From: Gemmatimonadota bacterium
GTDB taxonomy: Bacteria; JBHIER01; G020348925
Assembly: GCA_020348925.1 (NCBI GenBank)
Contig: CP070758.1
Coordinates: forward strand, 2,139,498-2,145,307
Direction: 5' to 3'
Length of the DNA stretch: 5,810 bases
Shown: one piece after another, positions 1 to 5,810 of the stretch
Numbering within the stretch: the first letter of the stretch is position 1
How the letters are laid out: each line of letters opens with the position of its first letter
Program-made: the position numbers and the translations under genes
The notes under the pieces: model-generated
Database searches by the model: none
The model's input: the letters and a program-made list of their open reading frames with translations, nothing else
What the model was told of the DNA's origin: nothing

Positions 1-744
1 ATCGATGGCGTACTTTTCCCAATCGGAGAGAGGGGTTTGAGGTGAAACGACGACGAGGACGGCAATCTCCTCGGGGATCGTGTTTCCGGCGCTCAAATCC
101 ACCTGGGTTAGGGTGTATTGCCGTTGAAGCGACCCTGTGACGGTATTCAGATCCGTCGTCATTTCAGGTTCGTCGTGACCGGTTAAAAACCCCACCGTCA
201 TCAATTCCTCGCTGGTGATCCGCTTTACGGCGGCCGTCAAATCGTACTCCAACCCTTGCACGCTCTTAATAACCGGCATGACCTCGCTCTTATCCTCATA
301 GAGCATGACGAGCCCCATGTACACCTGTTTGATCTCGATCTTATCATTGGCCACGACGTTCACCTGGAGGGGAGGAATTCGGTAGCTCTGTGCTTCCCGC
401 TCCAACTTCTCCTCGCTGCCGGGATCGATGAACTCATACTGAAATTTCCCCTTGGAATAGGCCTTGTATTCGTCCAGTTGATCCCTCAGATAGCGGGACT
501 GATTGTTGTACGGTGACGGAAGATCGTCACTGAAATACGCTTTGACCACCAGCTTGTCATCCAGGTTTCGGACTGTCTCTTTGCTGGCCTTCGACAGGGA
601 AAAGAGATGTCCCTCAGTCAAATCGAGCCTCCGGAAGACGTTCAAGGAGAATAGATTGAGGATGACGACTATGCCTGCCACAAGCAGAAGCGTGGTCGCC
701 GAATTGATGTCAAACTGTCCTCTGGATTTTGTCTTATCTTTCAT
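1..744 (-). CDS. GldG-like ABC transporter auxiliary subunit (partial, N-terminal 248 residues)
   Basis: Third gene of the operon, open to the left edge, so the C-terminal half is missing. The protein starts MKDKTKSRGQF, has one membrane anchor at about residues 17-37 (TLLLVAGIVVILNLFSL region), then the family-typical stretch RLDLTEGHLFSLS at 39-51, and a soluble domain predicted to lie outside the inner membrane. GLEYDLTAAVKRI at 164-176 followed by GFLTGHDEP at 185-193 is characteristic of the GldG / 'ABC-type uncharacterised transport system' domain. In Bacteroidetes GldG partners GldA and GldF in gliding motility; elsewhere homologues accompany the same ATPase and permease with unknown substrate. 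The ATG at 744 is preceded by a GGTGAGAGG purine run and lies 40 nt after the permease stop, so co-transcription is likely. The family is clear; the substrate cannot be told. Confidence 0.85.
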   Translation of the reverse strand, partial: MKDKTKSRGQFDINSATTLLLVAGIVVILNLFSLNVFRRLDLTEGHLFSLSKASKETVRNLDDKLVVKAYFSDDLPSPYNNQSRYLRDQLDEYKAYSKGKFQYEFIDPGSEEKLEREAQSYRIPPLQVNVVANDKIEIKQVYMGLVMLYEDKSEVMPVIKSVQGLEYDLTAAVKRITSEELMTVGFLTGHDEPEMTTDLNTVTGSLQRQYTLTQVDLSAGNTIPEEIAVLVVVSPQTPLSDWEKYAID

Positions 745-784
745 TGCCTCTCACCACTTTGAAAATAATGTTATCCTTTACACG

Positions 785-1498
785 TTACGCCGATTTTCTA
801 CTGGCCAGAGTCCTCGTTGCCAGGAAGAGACCGAGGAATATGAGGGAGAGATAGTAGATGAGATCGCGGGAATCGATGACACCTCTGGCAATATTGGCGA
901 AATGATTGTTAATGGATACATATTCGAGAATTGAGACCAGGCCACTGGGAACCAGCATGAGGATTTTATCCAGCATGAAAAGAGCAAAGATGATGGCCAG
1001 ACTGATGATGAAGGCCACAATCTGGTTCTCCGTCATGCTTGAGATGTAGACACCAATGGCCAAGTACGAAGCTCCCATGAGAATCAGGCCGAGGTACCCA
1101 CCCACAATGGAACCCCCATCCGCGTTGCCCAGTATCGAGATGGTCAGTGGATATGTGAACGTCAACAGGATGGCCGTCAGAAGCAGCACGAAGGCGGCAA
1201 GATATTTACCGAGGATGACCTCGCTGTCCCTGATGGGCATGGTGACGAGGACCTCCAGGGTACCGGATCGCTTCTCCTCGGCGATGAGGCGCATGGTCAT
1301 GGCCGGGACGAAGAGCGTCAGGAAGAAGGGGACCCAGAATCCGAAGACGGAGCGCAAATCGGCCTGGTTTTGAAGAAACAGTGTGCTGCCGAAAAAGTAT
1401 CCTGATAATAGCAGAAAAAGGGTGATGAAGATGTAGGCAATGGGTGAGTTAAAATAGGATCTGACCTCTTTTTTGAATATAGAGTAGATATTGTTCAT
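785..1498 (-). CDS. GldF-like ABC-2 type permease
   Basis: A 237-residue inner-membrane permease of the ABC-2 superfamily. Visible hydrophobic segments are at about 18-38, 54-72, 98-122, 131-152, 158-182 and 212-230, giving the usual six helices. The cytoplasmic N-terminal amphipathic stretch IYSIFKKEVRSYFNSP (4-19) and the coupling motif AEEKRSGTLEVLVTMPI (73-89) after helix 2 are typical of GldF and NosY-like permeases. The late motif NHFANIARGVIDSRDLIYY (198-216) before the last helix is also family-typical. It begins 9 nt after the ATPase stop codon, with its GAGAG ribosome site just beyond that stop, so the two genes are probably translationally coupled. It should form the membrane channel driven by the GldA-like ATPase. 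The substrate is unknown; gliding motility should not be assumed outside Bacteroidetes. Confidence 0.9.
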   Translation of the reverse strand: MNNIYSIFKKEVRSYFNSPIAYIFITLFLLLSGYFFGSTLFLQNQADLRSVFGFWVPFFLTLFVPAMTMRLIAEEKRSGTLEVLVTMPIRDSEVILGKYLAAFVLLLTAILLTFTYPLTISILGNADGGSIVGGYLGLILMGASYLAIGVYISSMTENQIVAFIISLAIIFALFMLDKILMLVPSGLVSILEYVSINNHFANIARGVIDSRDLIYYLSLIFLGLFLATRTLASRKSA

Positions 1499-1507
1499 TG
1501 TTCACTC

Positions 1508-2443
1508 TCACTCCGATTTTGTTAATTCGCGAAAGACGTTCTCCAAACTGACCTGTTCACGGTGCATTTCAAAGATTGTCCACCGTTTCTCAACGGCCAG
1601 GTGAAACAGGCTTTCTCTGATATCCGTGCCTCTTTGGGACTCCACAGCGTAGCGCCTCAGGTTGCCGGTCTCAACTCCCTTATCCTCCACCTTGGACACG
1701 TTTTCCAGATTGGCAAGAGCGGCCGGCACGTCATCCTCTGGAGCCTTGAGCACGAGATGGACCAACTCCTGGCCCTGAAAGCTGCTCTGAAGTTCCTCGG
1801 GTGTCCCGTCGGCGACCAGTTTCCCCTGGTGGATGATGACGACCCGGTCACAGGTGGCTTGAACCTCCGGGAGAATGTGGGTGGAGAGAATAACGGTCTT
1901 CTCTTTTCCCAGCTCCTTGATGAGGTTTCTGATTTCGACGATCTGGTTGGGGTCAAGACCCACGGTCGGTTCATCGAGGACCAGGATCTCCGGATCATGA
2001 ACCATGGCTCGGGCCAGTCCGACCCGCTGCCGGAATCCTTTGGACAACTCCCCGATGTCCTGATGGAGGACGGTGCCCACTCCGCACAGCTCGATGATGT
2101 TCTTGAGACGTTGGGTGCGCTCTGCCGGAGGTATGCCCCTCAATTCAGCGATAAAATAAAGATAGTCGACCGTATTCATGTCGTGGTAGAGAGGATTATC
2201 CTCGGGCATGTAGCCGAGCATGCGCCGGATCTCGAGGGAATGATCGAAGACGTTCATATCGCCCACCTCCACGGTGCCTGATGTCGGAGGCATGTAGCAG
2301 GTGATGATCTTCATGGTCGTCGTTTTGCCGGCGGCATTGGGGCCGAGAAATCCCAGAATTTCACCCGCCTTTACCTCGAAGGTGATGTCATCCACGGCCC
2401 TCAAAGATCCGTAGTGTTTCGATAAATTGGTAATAGTAATCAT
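1508..2443 (-). CDS. GldA-like ABC transporter ATP-binding protein
   Basis: A 311-residue cytoplasmic ATPase, first gene of the operon. Motifs in order: aromatic A-loop Y11; Walker A GPNAAGKTT (34-42, with K40); Q-loop region GYMPEDNPLY (77-86), where Glu81 replaces the usual Gln as is common in the GldA branch; signature LSKGFRQRVGLA (133-144); Walker B ILVLDEP with catalytic Glu158; D-loop GLDP (162-165); switch His189 in STHIL. After about residue 220 comes a C-terminal domain of about 90 residues ending in SLENVFRELTKSE, a tail seen in GldA and related ABC-2 exporter ATPases. It would hydrolyse ATP to drive the GldF-like permease encoded 9 nt downstream. The ATG at 2443 follows an AGGAACGGAAAG purine run. 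Assignment to the family is firm; the transported substrate is not known. Confidence 0.95.
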   Translation of the reverse strand: MITITNLSKHYGSLRAVDDITFEVKAGEILGFLGPNAAGKTTTMKIITCYMPPTSGTVEVGDMNVFDHSLEIRRMLGYMPEDNPLYHDMNTVDYLYFIAELRGIPPAERTQRLKNIIELCGVGTVLHQDIGELSKGFRQRVGLARAMVHDPEILVLDEPTVGLDPNQIVEIRNLIKELGKEKTVILSTHILPEVQATCDRVVIIHQGKLVADGTPEELQSSFQGQELVHLVLKAPEDDVPAALANLENVSKVEDKGVETGNLRRYAVESQRGTDIRESLFHLAVEKRWTIFEMHREQVSLENVFRELTKSE

Positions 2444-2587
2444 CTTTCCGTTCCTGTAGCTTTATTTGTAATAGTTATCAACCTTCTCTTAACGTTTCTA
2501 ACGTATACATTTTTCATATCCGTTCCCGTGCCATGTATGAGCTGTGTTGTCCCTCAGTAGTATTCCAAAATAATAGTAGTGTTTAAA

Positions 2588-2640
2588 GACTCCGTTTCCA
2601 AAAAATGGTTCCAAAATATACAAAAAAATTCCACGGAGTC
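2588..2640. repeat. 8-bp inverted repeat enclosing an AT-rich, TTCCAAAA-bearing loop
   Basis: GACTCCGT at 2588-2595 is perfectly repeated in inverse as ACGGAGTC at 2633-2640. The 37-nt interior is A-rich. The octamer TTCCAAAA occurs at 2596-2603 and 2609-2616, and again outside the arm at 2563-2570. It lies 145-200 bp upstream of the ABC operon start. There is no T-run after either arm, so it is not a standard intrinsic terminator. A protein-binding site or a small relic element is possible; function is unknown. Confidence 0.45.
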
Positions 2641-2800
2641 AAGGGAAAACCGGTCCGCGAGGCGGAGGAAGGCGGTAGAAAAGTAACATTATGTGTGTAT
2701 TGAGGATAAGATCGGGAGAAGGCGGAATGAGAAAAAATGTGAAATCGCGACGGCACAGAATCCGTGGCTCTCGTCTCAAAAGGTCGGCTTGAGCCAGCAT

Positions 2801-3033
2801 GTCATTGCCAGCAGTACCAAACGAAATGTTAGAAGCCGCTTCTGACAGGTTGTTACAGACTCAGGACCATCACCAGATTTCTCCACGAAGTTTGCCTCGG
2901 ACTTGTCCCGAGGGTGCGGTCTCACCCCAACTTCTCAAGCGGTCCTTGCATGAGAATTCCAAGGCGAAGCTTTCTTCTACGACATGAAGTTGCTTCATTC
3001 TACCATGCATCGCACGGCCCTCCTCGCTATGAC
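2801..3033. repeat. Decayed intergenic repeat bounded by imperfect inverted ends
   Basis: The left end GTCATTGCCAGCAG (2801-2814) and the reverse complement of the right end, GTCATAGCGAGGAG (3020-3033), match at 11 of 14 positions. Both resemble the GTCATTGCGAGGAGC start of the dispersed intergenic repeats common in many Gram-negative and candidate-phylum genomes. Near the right end, TTGCTTC (2990-2996) matches the inner part of that repeat (GAAGCAA on the other strand). A 6-bp hairpin CCTCGG/CCGAGG sits inside at 2895-2913. Open frames across it read like repeat translations and are not genes. Calling it a relic of that repeat family is inference from consensus resemblance. Confidence 0.4.
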
Positions 3034-3167
3034 GAGATGAATGCAGGACCATCTTGTTTCGAACGCGTCGAGCGTCGTGGTGGTGAAGCGGTCATCTCCT
3101 GGACACCTGGGGTATGGGGAACGAGATGTTGCGCTCCGGAAGATGTGGACCATCGTATTTTTAAATC

Positions 3168-3197
3168 TTGCATGAAACAAACGGTTTTTCGTATATT
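3168..3197 (+). promoter_or_regulatory. Candidate sigma70-type promoter of the histone gene
   Basis: TTGCAT (3168-3173) and TATATT (3192-3197) are separated by 18 nt, close to the TTGACA/TATAAT consensus. Transcription would begin near 3204 and give a leader of about 43 nt before the ATG at 3247. It is the best-spaced promoter I found in the window, and it is consistent with a single-gene unit ending at the terminator at 3510-3546. Confidence 0.5.
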
Positions 3198-3246
3198 AAG
3201 AAACGGTGCTTGTGTTATGAAGGCTTCAAATCAAAGGAGGGCTATT

Positions 3247-3459
3247 ATGAACGAAGCGCAGGGAGGGGAGATTCTGGTTGTTGTCTCCAAGCTGAAAGGA
3301 TATATTCGTTCAGCGTCGGGGATGAACACTTCGGCGAACGTCGTCCCGGTCTTATCCGACATAATCCGCCGACTGTGTGACCAGGCCATAGAGAGAGCGA
3401 ATATGGCGGGCCGCAAAACCGTCATGGACAGGGATTTCACATCGGACGAGGTATCGTAG
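3247..3459 (+). CDS. Bacterial histone-fold DNA-binding protein (70 residues)
   Basis: A small single-domain protein that matches the histone fold in length and pattern. Helix 1 is about SKLKGYIRSAS (14-24); loop 1 is GMNTSA (25-30); the long helix 2 runs about 31-54 with regularly spaced hydrophobics (V32, V35, L36, I39, I40, L43, A47, I48, A51); loop 2 is AGRKTV (54-59); a short helix 3 region follows from MDRDF (60-64). The AGRKT loop and an Asp seven residues after the Arg (R56, D63) reproduce the R-x-T element and Arg-Asp salt bridge of archaeal histones such as HMfB. Helix 3 is shorter than in HMf, as in known bacterial histones. Counting residues gives nine Lys/Arg and nine Asp/Glu. 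The start at 3247 is chosen because AAGGAGG (3234-3240) lies 6 nt upstream; an in-frame ATG at 3217 lacks such a site. The expected role is DNA compaction or bending in the nucleoid, as a dimer. The fold is a confident inference; DNA binding is not shown. Confidence 0.85.
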   Translation: MNEAQGGEILVVVSKLKGYIRSASGMNTSANVVPVLSDIIRRLCDQAIERANMAGRKTVMDRDFTSDEVS

Positions 3460-3509
3460 CGAGCTTTTGCCGGATTGTATTCGCCTCAGCGATCGGACAG
3501 AATCAAGTG

Positions 3510-3546
3510 GAGGCTGCCTTGTGTTTCGGGCAGCTTCTTTCTTTTA
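3510..3546 (+). terminator. Intrinsic terminator after the histone gene
   Basis: The nine-base arms GAGGCTGCC (3510-3518) and GGCAGCTTC (3529-3537) pair, with one G-U, around a 10-nt loop. A T-rich tract TTTCTTTT follows. It lies 50 nt after the histone stop codon and marks the end of that transcription unit. A candidate promoter for the downstream receptor overlaps its T-tract. Confidence 0.75.
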
Positions 3547-3566
3547 TGATGACACAATCATTGTGT
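3545..3566 (+). promoter_or_regulatory. Candidate -10 element with a perfect palindromic operator
   Basis: ACACAAT-C-ATTGTGT (3552-3566) is a perfect 7-bp inverted repeat with one central base. It begins 1 nt after TATGAT (3545-3550), a five-of-six match to the -10 consensus, so it would cover the transcription start. The matching -35 is weak: the best TTGTGT lies 20 nt upstream. The arrangement suits a repressor dimer controlling the receptor gene. The palindrome does not match a Fur, FNR or CRP consensus, so the regulator is unknown. Confidence 0.35.
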
Positions 3567-3697
3567 GGATGTTGTACTGTAGAACGACGCGCCGGCCCTC
3601 GAACGGAGACAGATCCGTTGAGCCCATAAGGGGGTGCACCTGGGTGTCCGTTCAAACCGCGACAGGCTGGCTGAGAATCAATGAGGGGGAAAAAGGT
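3567..3697 (+). promoter_or_regulatory. Structured leader upstream of the TonB-dependent receptor
   Basis: No gene is visible between the palindrome and the receptor start. The RNA could form AACGGA/TCCGTT (3602-3607 with 3614-3619), or alternatively GAACGGA/TCCGTTC (3601-3607 with 3647-3653); the two cannot coexist. GCCCA (3622-3626) can pair with TGGGT (3641-3645, one G-U), and GGTGCACC (3633-3640) is self-complementary. The receptor's Shine-Dalgarno AGGGGG (3684-3689) closes the leader. The layout could allow RNA-level control, but I cannot match it to a known riboswitch class. Confidence 0.3.
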
Positions 3698-5810
3698 ATG
3701 GTGTTCCTAAGTGCAAACATGTTGCGCAGGCTTGTTCGTATCATCACGGTCCTTGTGGTCCGCATGACGCCCTTGAATGCTCATGAAATGAAGGATGCGG
3801 GTACCATCGAAGGGAAGGTCACAGACAGCAAGAGCAAAATACCGCTGGAAGGCGCTACGGTTCGCATTCTCGGAACGGAGCGTGCCACGACATCGGACAG
3901 GAGTGGGTATTTCGAGATTCGCAATATCACACCTGGTATGTACACTGTGGAGATATATGCGCCCGGCTACGAGATCATACTGGAACGAGAGGTACGAGTT
4001 TCCTCCGAAAAGATTTTTCTTTTGAATATCGAGCTGGAAAAAGAGTACATCTATACGCTGGATGAGATCGTCGTTACGGCAACCCGTATGAGGGAGAAGG
4101 TCAAAAATATAGAGGGGAGTGTTTCGGTCATACACAAGGAAACGATAGAGACGATGCCGACGGTGCACCTGGTGGACATTATTGACGTCTCTCCTGGATT
4201 TCAAACGTATAGCGCCGACGGGAACAGTATGAGCCCGGGTGTCAACGTCCGGGGCTTCACCGGCGGGGGAATGGCGGAGTATCTTCTCGTCATGGTTGAT
4301 GGGGTACCGATCAATGACATGGAGACAGGTCTGGTCAACTGGAATCTTGTGCCTGCGGGAAAAATCGAAAGAATTGAGATCCTCCGAGGCCCATCGTCGG
4401 CTCTTTACGGTGACGCAGCCTTGGGCGGGGTCATCAATATTTTGACTGATGAGAGACGAGGCCGAAGGGTCACCGAGTTTTCTATAGAGGGCGGCAGTTA
4501 CGGTGAATACGGCGGCAGGCTCCATTTGGCTCGGACATCAGAACATGCTGCGTACGAGATGTATGCATCGCAGTTACGACGGGACGGCTGGCGGGACCGT
4601 AGTGACTGGCGAGGTGAAAACATGACCGGTAAGGTGCGATTGGCCATTGGCAAAGACTGGAAGTTGTCTCTCTCTTCCCTCAACCAGCGCATTCGCAGCC
4701 AGACACCAGGGGCTCTTACTCCGGCTCAACTTCAGGAAGACAGAAATCAATCCGTGTTGGATCTTGATCGAGAAGATCAGCGCAGGCATCTCCTTTTTCT
4801 CAATGTCGATCGAGAGCATTTCCGGAGAGGCAGAGTCGAGGCCAACCTCTACTTTCAATACAAGGATACGGATATATACCGGACGCTGTTTTTCGAGACG
4901 AAGGAACAATCCAAGGAGACGTACCATGTCCGGGCGAGCACCCAGTATAGTACATCCCTCTCATGGAAGGGGATCACGCATCAACTCGTATGTGGCGCCG
5001 AAGTGGAATGGGGGAGGATGCACAGCAGGTACTTCGATCTCCTCTCCGCCGACCGGTTTTCTGAAACGCCTTCGACAAAGGGCCTCGGAGTGAGGAGGAA
5101 AGCGGCCTGGTATCTTCAGGGGAAATTTTTCCCGGTGGAACACGTGAGCGCCACATTGGGATTGAGATGGGATGGGATATACGATGATTATGAAGACGAG
5201 CTCCGCAACAATTCATCCCTCACATCGGACAAGTCCGCTCTGAGCACGAAGCTTGGCCTCAATTGGAAACCGGATGAGTACGGCCACCTGTATGCGAACC
5301 TGGGACGGGCATTCAAGGCGCCCACAATCGAACAACTCTTCGATCAAAGGCCATTTTACCATGAGTATTTAGGGACTGTTTTCATTTCAAATGCTGCCCT
5401 GGAAGCACAGAGTGGGATAAATTATGAGATCGGATTAAGGCGGAGTTTCGGCCCTTTGATGGAGACAGGTCTCTCGTTGTACCAGATGGACATGGAGGAT
5501 GAGATCGAGTTCGATATGGGCACTCTTCAATACGTCAATATAGGGAAGAGTCGACACCGAGGTTTTGAAGGGGAGATAAGGATCCAACCCTTTTCAAGCG
5601 CAACGGGTTTTGTCAGTTATACATATTCGGATGCCCAGTACAGAACTGGAGGGAACACGGGCAATCAAATCAACAACATACCCAACCATCAGATGACGGT
5701 AGGTCTCCTTTACACGAGTGATGTGGGCTTCAAATCCGGAATCCTCATCCACTCGGTGAAGGACCAATATATGGATGCGGAAAACGAATATCCGCTCGCC
5801 GATTACACCA
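3698..5810 (+). CDS. TonB-dependent outer-membrane receptor with N-terminal carboxypeptidase-regulatory-like domain (partial)
   Basis: The frame is open for 704 codons to the right edge, so the last barrel strands are missing. A signal peptide covers about 1-28: RR(10-11), a hydrophobic run interrupted by R22, then a plausible cut after LNA(28). Residues 36-113 form a CarboxypepD_reg-like beta-sandwich (GTIEGKVTD, PLEGATVRILG, TSDRSGYFEIRNITPGMYTVE). The TonB box is DEIVVTATR (122-130). The plug spans about 131-250 with NVRGF (183-187), VMVDGVPIND (198-207), RIEILRGPSSALYGDAALGG (225-244) and VINILT (245-250). The rest is an amphipathic beta-barrel, with the conserved GRAFKAPTIEQLF motif around 537-549. 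It would import a scarce ligand (siderophore, cobalamin, glycan or similar) using TonB energy; the ligand cannot be inferred. AGGGGG lies 8 nt before the ATG at 3698; ATG 3719 is an alternative start that still leaves a signal peptide. Confidence 0.92.
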   Translation, partial: MVFLSANMLRRLVRIITVLVVRMTPLNAHEMKDAGTIEGKVTDSKSKIPLEGATVRILGTERATTSDRSGYFEIRNITPGMYTVEIYAPGYEIILEREVRVSSEKIFLLNIELEKEYIYTLDEIVVTATRMREKVKNIEGSVSVIHKETIETMPTVHLVDIIDVSPGFQTYSADGNSMSPGVNVRGFTGGGMAEYLLVMVDGVPINDMETGLVNWNLVPAGKIERIEILRGPSSALYGDAALGGVINILTDERRGRRVTEFSIEGGSYGEYGGRLHLARTSEHAAYEMYASQLRRDGWRDRSDWRGENMTGKVRLAIGKDWKLSLSSLNQRIRSQTPGALTPAQLQEDRNQSVLDLDREDQRRHLLFLNVDREHFRRGRVEANLYFQYKDTDIYRTLFFETKEQSKETYHVRASTQYSTSLSWKGITHQLVCGAEVEWGRMHSRYFDLLSADRFSETPSTKGLGVRRKAAWYLQGKFFPVEHVSATLGLRWDGIYDDYEDELRNNSSLTSDKSALSTKLGLNWKPDEYGHLYANLGRAFKAPTIEQLFDQRPFYHEYLGTVFISNAALEAQSGINYEIGLRRSFGPLMETGLSLYQMDMEDEIEFDMGTLQYVNIGKSRHRGFEGEIRIQPFSSATGFVSYTYSDAQYRTGGNTGNQINNIPNHQMTVGLLYTSDVGFKSGILIHSVKDQYMDAENEYPLADYT

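Larger units (their letters stand above)
2444..3167. other. Long intergenic region between divergent units, no convincing gene
   Basis: About 720 bp separates the leftward ABC operon from the rightward histone gene. Open frames here lack ribosome sites, resemble no family I recognise, and look fortuitous. The left part (2460-2640) is AT-rich and should contain the ABC operon promoter, but I could not find a well-spaced -35/-10 pair on the minus strand. Contents worth noting are the inverted repeat at 2588-2640, a small hairpin TCCGC/GCGGA at 2654-2666, a 21-codon basic open frame at 2727-2792, and a decayed repeat segment at 2801-3033. From 3034 to 3167 I see nothing recognisable. Confidence 0.6.

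Noticed and set aside
1562-2281. A 239-residue plus-strand open frame opposite the ABC ATPase.
   Set aside because: It is an antisense shadow; all ABC motifs are on the minus strand.
2799-2987. A 62-residue plus-strand open frame.
   Set aside because: There is no Shine-Dalgarno before it, no recognisable domain, and it lies in the inverted-repeat segment.
2870-3052. A 60-residue minus-strand open frame.
   Set aside because: The sequence SRHSEEGRAMHGRMKQL is the kind of translation produced by GTCATTGCGAGG repeats, not a protein family.
2914-3459. A 181-codon open frame ending with the histone, suggesting a longer N-terminal extension.
   Set aside because: Its upstream part crosses the decayed repeat and the histone promoter, has no ribosome site, and is low-complexity in character. 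The strong Shine-Dalgarno is at 3234-3240, just before the internal ATG at 3247.
3552-3566. The palindrome was considered as a Fur box because AATCATT is shared with the Fur consensus.
   Set aside because: Aligned on its centre, the outer bases ACAC/GTGT do not fit GATAATGATAATCATTATC.
3631-3679. GGGGTGC followed by GGCTGAGA resembles the 5' half of a TPP (thiamine) riboswitch.
   Set aside because: No ACCC follows to close P2, and the downstream CCTGATC and TAATGCCAGCG core elements are absent, so a functional TPP fold cannot form.
3707-4525. A 272-residue minus-strand open frame opposite the receptor gene.
   Set aside because: It is the antisense shadow of the receptor's signal, regulatory and plug domains, whose plus-strand motifs are unmistakable.
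4319-5472. The 14-mer ATGGAGACAGGTCT occurs twice inside the receptor gene (4319 and 5459), both encoding METGL.
   Set aside because: It is a short in-gene coincidence in the same frame, located in plug and barrel respectively, with no flanking similarity.

Overview
The window reads as chromosomal DNA of a Gram-negative, probably uncultivated bacterium. An outer membrane is implied by the TonB-dependent receptor. Composition is roughly balanced in GC. Nothing identifies the genus. A histone-fold gene, a GldA/GldF/GldG-type ABC system and decayed GTCATTGCGAGG-like intergenic repeats together would fit a deltaproteobacterial, Nitrospirota, Omnitrophota or similar lineage; that placement is inference.

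Layout: (1) Positions 1-2443, minus strand, hold a tight three-gene operon transcribed toward the left edge: a GldA-like ATPase, a GldF-like six-helix ABC-2 permease, and the N-terminal 248 residues of a GldG-like auxiliary subunit that runs off the window. (2) Positions 2444-3246 are about 800 bp without a convincing gene. They contain an AT-rich element with an 8-bp inverted repeat, a very small basic open frame with a plausible ribosome site, and a segment of about 233 bp bounded by imperfect inverted GTCAT-GC-AG-AG ends that looks like a decayed dispersed repeat. (3) Positions 3247-3459, plus strand, encode a 70-residue protein that I read as a single histone fold (archaeal/HMf-like, bacterial short form). 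It has its own sigma70-like promoter, a strong Shine-Dalgarno and an intrinsic terminator, so it is an independent one-gene unit. (4) Positions 3540-3697 form a leader with a perfect 15-bp palindrome at a candidate promoter and mutually exclusive hairpins. (5) Positions 3698-5810, plus strand, encode a TonB-dependent outer-membrane receptor with an N-terminal carboxypeptidase-regulatory-like domain, cut by the right edge.

The ABC system (inner membrane), histone (nucleoid) and receptor (outer membrane) look like three separate transcription units. The sequence gives no sign that they work as one pathway. The most notable item is the histone gene, because histones are scarce and only recently studied in bacteria. 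Its short third helix, near-neutral net charge and retained R-x-T / Arg-Asp loop-2 signature make it worth following up.
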